Below are positions 35,114 to 46,067 of a DNA stretch of 64,000 nucleotides, piece after piece (position 1 is the first letter of the stretch; every line of letters begins with the position of its first letter). Both the position numbers and the translations under genes were made by a program. This DNA is from an uncultured delta proteobacterium (GTDB taxonomy: Bacteria > Desulfobacterota > Desulfovibrionia > Desulfovibrionales > Desulfovibrionaceae). Location: NCBI GenBank assembly GCA_903835685.1, contig CAILNX010000029.1, forward strand, positions 62,001-126,000. Direction: 5' to 3'. The notes under the pieces were generated by a model. It made no database searches. It had not been told where the DNA came from and was given only the letters and a program-made list of their open reading frames with translations.

Positions 35114-36019
35114 ATGATCCGTTCCCTCAATGATATCGTGGAGGAATTGTGCCGGGAGGAGTCCTACCAGGCTGTCTCCCATCGTCATTCCCATGAAGTG
35201 CCCATGCCTTCGCCGGAAAAACTCTCGGAGATCGTGGAGACCCTGCGCGGGGTGCTCTTCCCCGGGTATTTCGGCCAGCACGACCTGACCCCGGAGACCA
35301 TGCGCTTCGCCGTGGGCTATGCCCTGGACCGGGTCTTTCGGGCCTTGTCCGACCAGGTCAAGCGGGGCTTCTGCTTTGCCTGCTCCCGGGAGCAGGTGGC
35401 GGCCTGCACGGACTGCGAGGCCCGCTCCCAGGACCTGACCACCCGGTTCCTAAGCCGTTTGCCACACATCCGCGCCATGCTGGCCGCCGACGTGCAGGCC
35501 GCTTTTGACGGCGACCCGGCGGCCAAGACCCCGGGCGAGGCCATCTTCTGCTACCCCTCCATCAAGGCCCTGACCAACTACCGCATCGCCCACGAGTTGC
35601 ACAATTTGAATGTGGACGTGATCCCGCGCATCATCGGTGAGATGGCCCATTCCCAGACCGGCATCGACATCCACCCCGGGGCCAGGATCGGCGGCAATTT
35701 CTTCATCGACCACGGCACCGGCACGGTCATCGGCGAGACCTGCATCATCGGAGAAGGGGTGCGCATCTACCAGGGCGTGACCCTGGGGGCCAAGAGCTTC
35801 CCCAAGGACGACATGAACCGTCTGGTCAAGGGCCTGGCCCGCCATCCCATTGTGGAGGACGACGTGACCATCTACGCCGGAGCCACCATCCTGGGCCGGG
35901 TGACTATTGGCAAAGGCGCGGTGGTGGGCGGCAACGTCTGGGTCACCCAGGACATCCCCCCCGGGGCCAGGGTGGTGCAGGCCCAGCGCTGCGAGATCAC
36001 CAACGGGGAGACGATTTAG
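35114..36019 (+). CDS. cysE: Serine O-acetyltransferase CysE/EpsC type
   Basis: 301 residues; acetylates serine to O-acetylserine, the substrate of CysK nearby. The left-handed beta-helix repeats begin at MAHSQTGIDIHPGARIG. DHGTGTVIGET holds the catalytic His/Asp, and the hexapeptide turns end at VVGGNVWVTQDIPPGA. A ~150-residue helical N-terminal domain matches the longer EpsC-like class, with a Cys-bearing segment CFACSREQVAACTDC that could bind metal (inference). ATG 35114 has GGGAG upstream; a longer upstream frame is less likely. Confidence 0.92.
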   Translation: MIRSLNDIVEELCREESYQAVSHRHSHEVPMPSPEKLSEIVETLRGVLFPGYFGQHDLTPETMRFAVGYALDRVFRALSDQVKRGFCFACSREQVAACTDCEARSQDLTTRFLSRLPHIRAMLAADVQAAFDGDPAAKTPGEAIFCYPSIKALTNYRIAHELHNLNVDVIPRIIGEMAHSQTGIDIHPGARIGGNFFIDHGTGTVIGETCIIGEGVRIYQGVTLGAKSFPKDDMNRLVKGLARHPIVEDDVTIYAGATILGRVTIGKGAVVGGNVWVTQDIPPGARVVQAQRCEITNGETI

Positions 36020-36154
36020 CGTGGCGCCCGGCGCGGAAGACTGAAGAATAAGATAAGAAAATAATATAGTTGTTTTTTCCGTGATGCCAGTGTGTTGGCG
36101 CATCTCCAGGGTCGGTCGGCGCCTTCCTTGACTTCCGGCCCGGTTCGACTATGT

Positions 36155-36325
36155 TGCCTCTTCCAGGTGTCCGCAAGGACCTAACAGGGAATCCCGTTCG
36201 AATCGGGAGCGGTCCCGCCGCCGTAAGCCCCGCATAAGACCCCCGTCCCCTTGATCGCCACTGGGCTCGTAAGCCTGGGAAGGCCGGGACGGGTGGGGCC
36301 AAGCCGGAAGACCTGCCTGGGGCGA
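36155..36325 (+). promoter_or_regulatory. Cobalamin riboswitch aptamer
   Basis: Ordered B12-element landmarks: AACAGGGAA (36183-36191), GAGCGGTCCCGCCG (36208 on), GCCACTG (36257-36263), GGGAAGG (36277-36283) and AAGCCGGAAGACCTGCC (36301-36317), the B12 box. CAGGT (36164-36168) can pair with ACCTG (36311-36315) as P1. It binds adenosylcobalamin and shuts off the genes downstream. A hairpin CGACAG/CTGTCG (36338-36364) may belong to the switching part. Confidence 0.95.
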
Positions 36326-36387
36326 GATGGTGTTTTTCGACAGCCACGGGGGCTTGGACTGTCGATTGTGGGGGATAAAAACGGTTT

Positions 36388-36424
36388 CCCTCCTACTGCC
36401 AAAGGCAGGGGAGGGCTTTTTTTT
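36388..36424 (+). terminator. Riboswitch expression-platform terminator
   Basis: CCCTCC ... GGAGGG outer stem with CTGCC AAA GGCAG inner stem, then eight T residues (36417-36424). It sits between the cobalamin aptamer and cbiK, as expected for transcription attenuation when cobalamin is bound. Confidence 0.93.
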
Positions 36425-36466
36425 CCCTTTTGACTGGCACAGCCCCTCCATTCATTGGAGGTTCAC

Positions 36467-37414
36467 ATGTCCTGTTCGATCCGTTCTTTCGGCTTGCGGC
36501 GCGCTGTACCGAGCCGTGGCCTGGCCGTCGTCCTGGCCCTGGGGCTGGCCGTGGCCTTCTCCCCCCGGCCCGTCCGGGCTCAGGAATGCCCGATCCCGAC
36601 CCGAACCGCCATCCTGCTGGTGGCCTTCGGCACCTCGGTGCCCGAGGCCCGGCAGTCCTTTCAGAATATTGAGGACAAGGCCCGGGCCGCCTTTCCCGGC
36701 CGGGAGCTGCGCTGGGCCTACACCTCCCACATCCTGCGCAAGAAGCTGGCCGCCGAGGGCGAGACCCTGCCCACGGTGGAGGAGACCTTGGACACCTTGG
36801 CCCACAACGGCTACGCCCAGGTGGCCGTGCAGTCCCTCCAGGTGGTCCCGGGCGAGGAGTTCCACAAGGTGGTGGCGGCCGTGAACAGCCGGGCCTCCCG
36901 GTTCGACCGCGTGGCCCTGGGCCAGCCGCTCATGGCCGGGACCGACGATTTGAAACGCCTGGCCGAGGTCCTTCCGGCCTGCATTCCGGCCCAGCGCAAA
37001 CCCTCGGAAACCGTCCTGTTCATGGGCCACGGCACGGCCCATCCGGCTGGGGTTTTCTACCCGGCCCTGGAGTACTTCCTGGAGCGCTCGGACACGAAGA
37101 TGCACGTGGCCACCGTGGAGGGGGTCCCCAGCCTGGATGACGCCGTGGCCGTCCTGAAAAAGGCCAAGGCCCGCACGGTCTGGCTCGTCCCGCTCATGAG
37201 CGTGGCCGGGGACCATGCGGTCAACGACATGGCCGGTTCCGGGGACGGCTCCTGGGTCAATGTCCTGGCCCGGGCCGGGATCACGGCCAAGCCGGTTTTA
37301 AAGGGCCTGGGCCAGTGCGGCCCGGTGTCGGACCTGTGGATCGAGCACCTGGGCCAGGCCTTGGCCGCCCTGGACCAGGCCGAACGGCCCAAGCACGTCA
37401 AGAAGGACAACTAG
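36467..37414 (+). CDS. cbiK: Periplasmic sirohydrochlorin cobaltochelatase CbiK-P
   Basis: 315 residues. A long signal peptide (RGLAVVLALGLAVAF, cleaved near VRAQE) precedes a complete CbiK chelatase: ILLVAFGTSVPEARQSF at the N-terminal half, YTSHILRKKL, and LFMGHGTAHPAGVFYPALE with a catalytic His. Anaerobic CbiK inserts Co2+ (or Fe2+) into sirohydrochlorin. Exported CbiK is known in Desulfovibrio vulgaris, where it binds haem. GGAGG precedes ATG 36467. First gene after the B12 riboswitch. Confidence 0.93.
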   Translation: MSCSIRSFGLRRAVPSRGLAVVLALGLAVAFSPRPVRAQECPIPTRTAILLVAFGTSVPEARQSFQNIEDKARAAFPGRELRWAYTSHILRKKLAAEGETLPTVEETLDTLAHNGYAQVAVQSLQVVPGEEFHKVVAAVNSRASRFDRVALGQPLMAGTDDLKRLAEVLPACIPAQRKPSETVLFMGHGTAHPAGVFYPALEYFLERSDTKMHVATVEGVPSLDDAVAVLKKAKARTVWLVPLMSVAGDHAVNDMAGSGDGSWVNVLARAGITAKPVLKGLGQCGPVSDLWIEHLGQALAALDQAERPKHVKKDN

Positions 37415-37420
37415 ACCCCC

Positions 37421-38503
37421 ATGCCCGAGCCATTGACACGGACCACCCTTCCGGCCAGCCGGGGGGGCCTCCTGCTCCTCATCGCGGCAGTATCAGTCGC
37501 ATCCCTGGTGGCCGCCTGCCTGTTCGGGCCGGTGAACATCCCGGTGGGCCGGGTCCTGGGCATCCTGGCCCAGGGTATGGGGCTGGCCGCACCAGGACCG
37601 GACACGGACCCCCTGTGGAAGGCCGTGGTCCTGGACATGCGTCTGAGCCGGGTCTGCCTGTCCTGGCTGGTGGGCGCGGCCCTGGGCCTGTCCGGGTGCG
37701 TGTTCCAGGGGCTTCTGCGCAATCCCTTGGCCGACCCTTTCACTCTGGGGGTCTCGGCTGGTGCGGCCTTCGGGGCCTCCCTGGCCATCTTCTTGGGCCT
37801 GGCCGGACGCCGACTTATCGAGGGCAGCGGGCTGTTCAGCGGCCTGGACGCCCTGCCGCCAGCGGGCATGCTCGGGGCCCTGGCCGCCCTGACCGCGGTC
37901 ATCCTCCTGGCCCGGGCAGGCGGCCGCCTCAAGCGGGAGACCCTGGTCCTGGGCGGCATCGTGGTGGCCACCTTCCTGTCCGCCCTCATCTCGCTCATCA
38001 AGTCCCTGGACGAGGAGTCCGTGGCCGGCATCGTGTTCTGGATCATGGGCAGTTTCCAGGGCCGGGGCTGGGCGCACGTTTTGGTCTTTGTCCCCTATTT
38101 CCTCCTGGGACTTGCGCCGGTGCTCCTCCTGGCCCGGGAACTGGACCTTTTGTCCCTGGGCGAGACCCAGGCCCGGCAATTGGGCGTGAACGTGTCCCGG
38201 GTCCGGCTGATCCTGTTGGTGGCCGCGAGCCTTTTGGCTGGCGCGGCCGTGTCCGTGTCCGGGGTCATCGGGTTCGTGGGCCTCATGGTCCCGCATCTCA
38301 TGCGCCTGATCCTGGGGGCCGAGCACCGGCCGCTCCTTCCGGCCTGCGGCCTGGCCGGGGGCATGCTCCTGCTCTGGGCCGATGTCCTGGCCCGGACCAT
38401 CCCCCCGCACGGGGCCGAACTGCCCGTGGGCGTGGTCACGGCCCTTCTGGGCGGGCCGTTCTTCTGTTTGCTTTTGCGCCGTCGGGCCGGGGGTCTGTCG
38501 TGA
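37421..38503 (+). CDS. btuC: BtuC/FecCD-family ABC permease
   Basis: 360 residues and about nine to ten membrane helices. FQGLLRNPLADPFTLGVSAGAAFGA, RQLGVNVSRVR and SGVIGFVGLMVPHLMRL are FecCD/BtuC landmarks; the last contains the ATPase coupling loop. Substrate is a large iron or cobalt chelate; riboswitch control and CbiK neighbours point to a corrinoid or tetrapyrrole. Seven bases after cbiK. A seven-G run (37460s) lies in its 5' end. Confidence 0.88.
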   Translation: MPEPLTRTTLPASRGGLLLLIAAVSVASLVAACLFGPVNIPVGRVLGILAQGMGLAAPGPDTDPLWKAVVLDMRLSRVCLSWLVGAALGLSGCVFQGLLRNPLADPFTLGVSAGAAFGASLAIFLGLAGRRLIEGSGLFSGLDALPPAGMLGALAALTAVILLARAGGRLKRETLVLGGIVVATFLSALISLIKSLDEESVAGIVFWIMGSFQGRGWAHVLVFVPYFLLGLAPVLLLARELDLLSLGETQARQLGVNVSRVRLILLVAASLLAGAAVSVSGVIGFVGLMVPHLMRLILGAEHRPLLPACGLAGGMLLLWADVLARTIPPHGAELPVGVVTALLGGPFFCLLLRRRAGGLS

Positions 38504-39366
38504 CCCTGCTTTCGGCCCAGGCCATGAGCGCCGGGTACGGGTCCCGGGCCGTGTTGCACGAGGTGAGCCTGACTCTTACCCGGGGCGAGCTGGTGGGGCT
38601 GCTGGGACCCAACGGCGGGGGCAAGTCCACCCTGCTCCTGGCCCTGTCCGGGGTGCTGCTCTTGCGCTCGGGCCAGGTGCGGGCCGGGGGCCGGGACCTG
38701 ACGGCGCTTTCCGACAAGGAGCGCGCCCGGTTCATTGCCTGCGTGCCCCAGCGGGCCGAGAGCCCGTTCGGGCTTTCCGTGGCCGCCCTGGTGCGCATGG
38801 GGCGCTATGCCCATCTTTCCCTGTGGGGCGGATACGGGCCGGAAGACCTGGCTGCGGCCGACCGGGCCATGGCCGAGACCGGCCTGGACGGTCAGAACGG
38901 GCTGGCCGCGCGGCGGGCCGACGAACTGTCCGGCGGGGAGCTTCAGCGGGTGCTCCTGGCCCGGGCCTTGGCCCAGGAGGCCGGGGTGCTGCTCCTGGAC
39001 GAGGCCATGGCCAGCATGGACATCGGCCGCCGCATGGAGGCCTTTGACCTGCTCACGGCCAAGTGCCGGGCCGGGCTGGCCGTGCTCACGGCCGTGCATG
39101 ATGTGAACCTGGCCGCCCTGTATTGCGGGCGGCTCATCTTTCTCAAATCCGGCCGCATCGTGGCCGACGGTCCCACGGCCGAGGTGTTCACCCCGGAACT
39201 GCTCTCCGAGGTGTACGAGACGAAAATCCTGGTCGCGCCCCATCCGGCCACCGGAGCGCCCCAAGCCCATCCGGTACCGGGTGGCGGAACAAATACCGGG
39301 CAGTGGCCTGCGCATGACAGGGGCGCAAGGAGCGGTAAAGCGGAAGACCTGGAACAAGAAGAATAA
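38500..39366 (+). CDS. btuD: BtuD/FepC-family ABC ATPase
   Basis: 288 residues. Walker A GPNGGGKST, signature LSGGELQRVLLA, Walker B VLLLDEAMASMD (Ala instead of the usual Pro after Glu) and AVHDVNLAAL with the switch His. GTG 38500 overlaps the btuC stop (GTGA). The last ~40 residues (Pro/Gly/Glu-rich, ending EDLEQEE) extend past the ATPase fold and are encoded by DNA resembling a B12 box (see findings). Confidence 0.9.
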   Translation: MTLLSAQAMSAGYGSRAVLHEVSLTLTRGELVGLLGPNGGGKSTLLLALSGVLLLRSGQVRAGGRDLTALSDKERARFIACVPQRAESPFGLSVAALVRMGRYAHLSLWGGYGPEDLAAADRAMAETGLDGQNGLAARRADELSGGELQRVLLARALAQEAGVLLLDEAMASMDIGRRMEAFDLLTAKCRAGLAVLTAVHDVNLAALYCGRLIFLKSGRIVADGPTAEVFTPELLSEVYETKILVAPHPATGAPQAHPVPGGGTNTGQWPAHDRGARSGKAEDLEQEE

Positions 39367-39423
39367 GAATAAAAATTTAAATATAACAAAGTGTTGCTAT
39401 AAAATATACTTGGATACTTCAGC

Positions 39424-40365
39424 ATGAAATATCTTTCTCTTTCCGTCTCCCTGTCCGTCCTCTGCGCGGCCCTCTGCCTTGGCCCCATCCCGGCCCGGGC
39501 CGGGGACACCCCGGTCGAGGTCGTGGACGACCGGGGCCAGGTTGTGCGCCTGCCTGGCCCGGCCCGGCGCATCGTGGCCCTGTACGGGGCCTTCAACGAG
39601 ATTCTGGGGGCCATGGGCCTCACCGAGCGCATCGTGGCCCGGACCCGGGCCGACGCTCTGCCGCCCGCCATCCTGGACCGGCCGGTCATCGGCACGCACC
39701 TGCGGCCCAACGCCGAGATGATCGTGGCCTTAAGGCCCGACCTGGCCCTGCAGATGGGCGGCCGGGACGAGGCGGTCCTGCCCCTGGCCGAACTGGAGGC
39801 CCGGGGCGTGCCCGTGGCCTTTTTCCAGGCCGAGTCCTTTGAGGACCTGTTCGGGGTCATCCGCCGCCTGGGCGTGCTGACCGGTTCGCCAGCAGCCTCG
39901 GCCAGGCTGGAGGCGGACATGCGCGGCCGCCTGGACCGGGTGGCCGCCCTGGTTGGGGCCAGCCCTGTGCGGCCCCGGGTCTTTTACGAGGTCCGCCACC
40001 CCAACCTCCTGGCTGCCGGGCGGGCCTCCATGGTCAATGACATCATCGAGCGGGCTGGCGGCCGGAACTGCCTGGACGCAGACAAGAAGCTGGTCCGGCT
40101 GGGCGAGGAAGCCCTGCTGGAGCTGAATCCCGAGGTCTATCTGGTGCAGCGGGGGGCCATGAACGCCGACCCCTCGCCCCCGGCTTCGCGGCCCGGCTAC
40201 GGCCTGATCCAGGCCCTGCGCCAGAACCGGACCCTGACCGTGGACGAAGGGCGCTATTCCCGGCCTGGCCCTCGGAGCGTGGAGGCCGTGGAGGAACTGG
40301 CTGCTTTCCTGTGGCCCCAACTGAAAGATAAGATCGGCCCTGTGCCCGGCGGAGATATGAAATGA
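39424..40365 (+). CDS. btuF: BtuF-type periplasmic binding protein
   Basis: 313 residues. Signal peptide (SVLCAALCLGPIPARAG) and then VEVVDDRGQVVRLPGPARRIVALY, the class III binding protein start. LRPNAEMIVALRPDLAL and YEVRHPNLLAAG match the two lobes linked by a rigid helix. It should hand its ligand to BtuCD. AT-rich DNA with TATAAA lies just upstream and no strong ribosome site is seen. Ligand (corrinoid versus other tetrapyrrole) not proven. Confidence 0.85.
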   Translation: MKYLSLSVSLSVLCAALCLGPIPARAGDTPVEVVDDRGQVVRLPGPARRIVALYGAFNEILGAMGLTERIVARTRADALPPAILDRPVIGTHLRPNAEMIVALRPDLALQMGGRDEAVLPLAELEARGVPVAFFQAESFEDLFGVIRRLGVLTGSPAASARLEADMRGRLDRVAALVGASPVRPRVFYEVRHPNLLAAGRASMVNDIIERAGGRNCLDADKKLVRLGEEALLELNPEVYLVQRGAMNADPSPPASRPGYGLIQALRQNRTLTVDEGRYSRPGPRSVEAVEELAAFLWPQLKDKIGPVPGGDMK

Positions 40366-41069
40366 CAAAGAAAATCGGCAAGTTGTATGGAATCGGCGTG
40401 GGACCCGGGGACCCGGAGCTTTTGACCCTCAAGGCGGCCAGGATTCTGGGCCAGGTGGAGGTGGTCCTGGCTGCGGCCTCGACCAAGAACGACTATTCCC
40501 TGGCCCTGAACGTGGCCAAACCCCACATCGGCCTTCAGGCCACGGTGCTGCGCCTGAGCTTTCCCATGACCCGGGATCGGGATGTGCTGATGGCCGCCTG
40601 GGAGAGGAACGCGGACCAGGTCCTGGCCCTGCTCGACGCGGGCAAGGACGCGGCCTTCCTGACCCTGGGCGATCCCATGACCTACTCCACCTTCGGCTAC
40701 CTGTTGCAGACCATCCGGGCCAGGGGCCGGGACATTCCCCTGGAGATCGTGCCCGGGATCACCTCCTACCAGACCGCCGCGGCCATGACCCGGACCCCCC
40801 TGGTGGAGTCCGGACAGAGCCTGGCCGTGGTCTCGGGCATCGCGGACCCGGAGCGGCTCACCCGGGTCCTTTCCGCCGTGGACAGCGCGGTCATTCTCAA
40901 GGCCTACCGCAATTTCCCGGCCATCCGTCAGGCCCTGGACACCCTGGGCCTGTCCGAGACGGCCGTGTTCGCCACCAGCCTGGGCATGGATGGCGAGCGC
41001 ATCGTCACCGGCCTGGACCAGGCCCCGGAGCGGCCGCCCTATTTTTCCCTGATCCTGGTCCGCAAATAA
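40362..41069 (+). CDS. cbiL: Cobalt-factor II C20-methyltransferase CbiL
   Basis: 235 residues, tetrapyrrole (corrin/porphyrin) methylase. YGIGVGPGDPELLTLKA is the first S-adenosylmethionine loop, LTLGDPMTYSTF and EIVPGITSYQTAAA are the other cofactor motifs. It methylates C20 of cobalt-factor II, the step right after CbiK. Overlaps the btuF stop by ATGA with GGAG seven bases before. Confidence 0.92.
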   Translation: MTKKIGKLYGIGVGPGDPELLTLKAARILGQVEVVLAAASTKNDYSLALNVAKPHIGLQATVLRLSFPMTRDRDVLMAAWERNADQVLALLDAGKDAAFLTLGDPMTYSTFGYLLQTIRARGRDIPLEIVPGITSYQTAAAMTRTPLVESGQSLAVVSGIADPERLTRVLSAVDSAVILKAYRNFPAIRQALDTLGLSETAVFATSLGMDGERIVTGLDQAPERPPYFSLILVRK

Positions 41070-41130
41070 GGTCTGTTCTCCACACGGGAAAGAGGTTTAC
41101 TTGGCCTTCACTTGTGGTATGCTCTGTATC

Positions 41131-43587
<2,457 letters not shown>

Positions 43588-43641
43588 CAGTACCCCCCGG
43601 AGCCGTTCTCTGCTATGGCTGCGCCCTGCGCGCGGGGGAGC

Positions 43642-44457
43642 ATGAAGCAAGGAATACTCTTGGCCGGGGCTGGGTCGGGACATCAGGGCGCGGCCTCTTC
43701 CCTGGACCACATCACCCGCCGGGTGCGCGAGCGCTGGCCCGGCCTGCCCTGCGTGGCCGCCCGGACCTCCGGGGGACACGCCGGACGTGGTGCGGCCGCT
43801 TTGGCCCTGCCCACGGCCGAAGCCGGTCTGGATCAGCTCAAGTCCCTGGGCGTGGAGCACGCGGTCATCCAGTCCCTGCACATCATTCCCGGCCGGGAAT
43901 TCCACCGCCTCCTGTGTCTGGCCCAGGAACACCGCCGAACCGGGACCTTTGCCCGCCTGGACGTGGGCGTTCCCCTGCTCGGTTCCGAGGCGGACATCGA
44001 GGCCGTGGCCCGGGCCGTGCTGCGGGTGGCCCCTGAACGGGCCGGGGATGGCCAGGCCGTGCTGCTCATGGGGCATGGCACCGAGCATCCCGGACACGAT
44101 TTCTATCCGGCCCTGGCCGCGAGGCTGGCCCAGCTCGACCCCGGGGTGTTCATGGGCACCATGGACGCCGCGCCCGGGCTGGCCGACATCCTGGCCCGGC
44201 TGGAGGACTTCGGCGCGCGCAAGGTCTTTCTCCTGCCCTTCCTGTTCGGGGCCGGAGCCCACGCCAACCGGGACATGGCCGGGGAGAGCGGGGCGGCCTC
44301 CTCCTGGCGGGAGCGCCTGCTGGCCCGGGGCCTGGACTGCGAGCCGGTGCTCAAAGGGGCCGGGGAATACGACGCCTTTGCCGACATCTGGCTGGACCAT
44401 CTGGCCGAGGCCCTGGGTGGCCCTGGCGCCCAGTTCGACGCCAACTCCGGCGCATAG
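43642..44457 (+). CDS. cbiK: Cytoplasmic sirohydrochlorin cobaltochelatase CbiK-C
   Basis: 271 residues, with no signal peptide. LLMGHGTEHPGHDFYPAL parallels the exported CbiK motif, and VIQSLHIIPGREFHRLL matches its other active-site segment. It inserts cobalt into sirohydrochlorin in the cytoplasm. This is the second CbiK in 7 kb; the pair (exported and cytoplasmic) is known in Desulfovibrio. ATG 43642 follows GGGGGAG. Next gene is a corrinoid-activator-like protein. Confidence 0.9.
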   Translation: MKQGILLAGAGSGHQGAASSLDHITRRVRERWPGLPCVAARTSGGHAGRGAAALALPTAEAGLDQLKSLGVEHAVIQSLHIIPGREFHRLLCLAQEHRRTGTFARLDVGVPLLGSEADIEAVARAVLRVAPERAGDGQAVLLMGHGTEHPGHDFYPALAARLAQLDPGVFMGTMDAAPGLADILARLEDFGARKVFLLPFLFGAGAHANRDMAGESGAASSWRERLLARGLDCEPVLKGAGEYDAFADIWLDHLAEALGGPGAQFDANSGA

Positions 44458-44471
44458 GGGAGGGTGATTCC

Positions 44472-46067
44472 ATGTCGGATCTGCGCATCCACACCTCGGA
44501 CGGCCCTGTCCAAATCATTGCCTCCCCCAAGGGCTTGAGCCTGGCTCAGGCCGTGTACCTGGCCGGGGTCTGGCCGGTCCTGCCCCTGTGCGCGGGCCTG
44601 GGCCGGTGCGGGCTGTGCCGGGTGCGTTTCCTGGCCGACGCGCCTGGGGCCACCCCGGCCGAGACCCGCCGTCTCGGCCTTCAGGCCCTGGACCAGGGCT
44701 GGCGGCTGGCCTGCCAGCATCCGGCCGGGCCTGGGGATATCTTCGTGCCCGACCCGCCTCGGGCCTTGGCCCGGCTCCGTTCGGCGGATCACAAGGAATT
44801 TTGCGGGACCTTGCCGAGCCCAGGGCAACCCCTGGCCCTGGCCATCGACCTGGGCACCACCTCCATCCACTGGTCGGCCGGGGTTGTGGACGAAGCCGGA
44901 TTCACGCCCCAGTTTTCGGGCCAGGGATTGAATCCTCAGATCGGGCTGGGCAGCGAGATCATGTCCCGGCTGGCTGCGGCCCGGGCCGGTCTTGGGCCGG
45001 AACTTCGGTACATGGTCCTGGACCATGTGCGCGCCCTGGTGGCCGACCTGCCTGGTCCGGTGGAGCGCCTGGCCCTGGCCGGAAACCCGGCCATGACCGC
45101 GCTGATCCAGGGCGGGGACGTGGACGGCCTGGCCTTGGCCCCCTACCATCTGGACGATGCGGCGGGCGAGGAGCGCCTCCTGGCCCCGGACCTGCCCCTG
45201 GCCTTTCTGGCCCCGCTCCTGTCCCCCTTTGTGGGCGGGGATTTGAGCGCGGGCCTGGCCGCCCTGCGGTTCCTGCCCAAGTACGACCTGGCCTATCCCT
45301 TCATCCTGGCGGACATGGGCACCAACGGCGAATTCGTCCTGGGTCTGGACCCCGAGCATTTTCTTTTGGCCAGCGTGCCCATGGGACCGGCCCTGGAGGG
45401 CGTGGGCTTGAGCCAGGGCCAGGTGGCCGGGCCAGGCGTGGCCGTGGGTTTCCAGGTCGGACCCAAGGGGCTTGCGCCCCAGTGGTTCGAGCGGCCGCCT
45501 CTGCCAGACGAGACCCCGGCCGTGAGCGGCACGGGATATCTTTCGCTCCTGGCTCTGCTCCTGGGCCTGGGCCTGCTGGACCACAAGGGTGGCTGGGCCG
45601 AGCCCGTCTCACCCCTGGGCAAGGGCCTGGCCCGGTACGTGGACCGGCTGGGGGAGAAGGCCCTGGACCTGGGCGCGGGTCTGGTCCTGCCCCCCTCGGA
45701 CGTGGAGGAGACCCTGAAGGTCAAGGCCGCTTTCAACCTGGCCCTGTCCCGGCTCCTGGCCGAGGCCGGTCTCAAACCCCGGGACCTGGCCCGGTTCTAT
45801 CTGGCCGGGGCCATGGGCCAGCACGTGCGCCCGGCCGATTTGGAGGCCTTGGGCTTTCTGCCCCCAGGCCTCGGGGCCACGGTGCGGGCGGCCGGGAACA
45901 CCTCCCTGGCCGGGGCCGAACTTTTTCTGACTTCCGCCCAGGCCCGGGATTGGGCCAGGGCCTTGCCCGGCCGCTCCCGGCTGGTGGATGTGACCTCCTG
46001 GCCGGATTTCGAACGGGAGTACTTCAAGCGCATGGAGTTTGTGTATGTGTCCTCGTCTCCCCTTTGA
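44472..46067 (+). CDS. Ferredoxin-ASKHA protein resembling corrinoid reductive activators
   Basis: 531 residues. N-terminal [2Fe-2S] domain: C-x5-C-x2-C (CAGLGRCGLC) with the fourth Cys in RLACQHP. After ~120 residues an ASKHA ATPase follows: AIDLGTTSIHWSAGVVD, ILADMGTNGEFVL and FYLAGAMGQHV. Such proteins (RACo/RamA class, DUF4445) use ATP to reduce inactive Co(II) corrinoids. No corrinoid protein lies beside it, so the client is unknown. Its 3' end overlaps the next gene by 23 bases. Confidence 0.82.
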   Translation: MSDLRIHTSDGPVQIIASPKGLSLAQAVYLAGVWPVLPLCAGLGRCGLCRVRFLADAPGATPAETRRLGLQALDQGWRLACQHPAGPGDIFVPDPPRALARLRSADHKEFCGTLPSPGQPLALAIDLGTTSIHWSAGVVDEAGFTPQFSGQGLNPQIGLGSEIMSRLAAARAGLGPELRYMVLDHVRALVADLPGPVERLALAGNPAMTALIQGGDVDGLALAPYHLDDAAGEERLLAPDLPLAFLAPLLSPFVGGDLSAGLAALRFLPKYDLAYPFILADMGTNGEFVLGLDPEHFLLASVPMGPALEGVGLSQGQVAGPGVAVGFQVGPKGLAPQWFERPPLPDETPAVSGTGYLSLLALLLGLGLLDHKGGWAEPVSPLGKGLARYVDRLGEKALDLGAGLVLPPSDVEETLKVKAAFNLALSRLLAEAGLKPRDLARFYLAGAMGQHVRPADLEALGFLPPGLGATVRAAGNTSLAGAELFLTSAQARDWARALPGRSRLVDVTSWPDFEREYFKRMEFVYVSSSPL

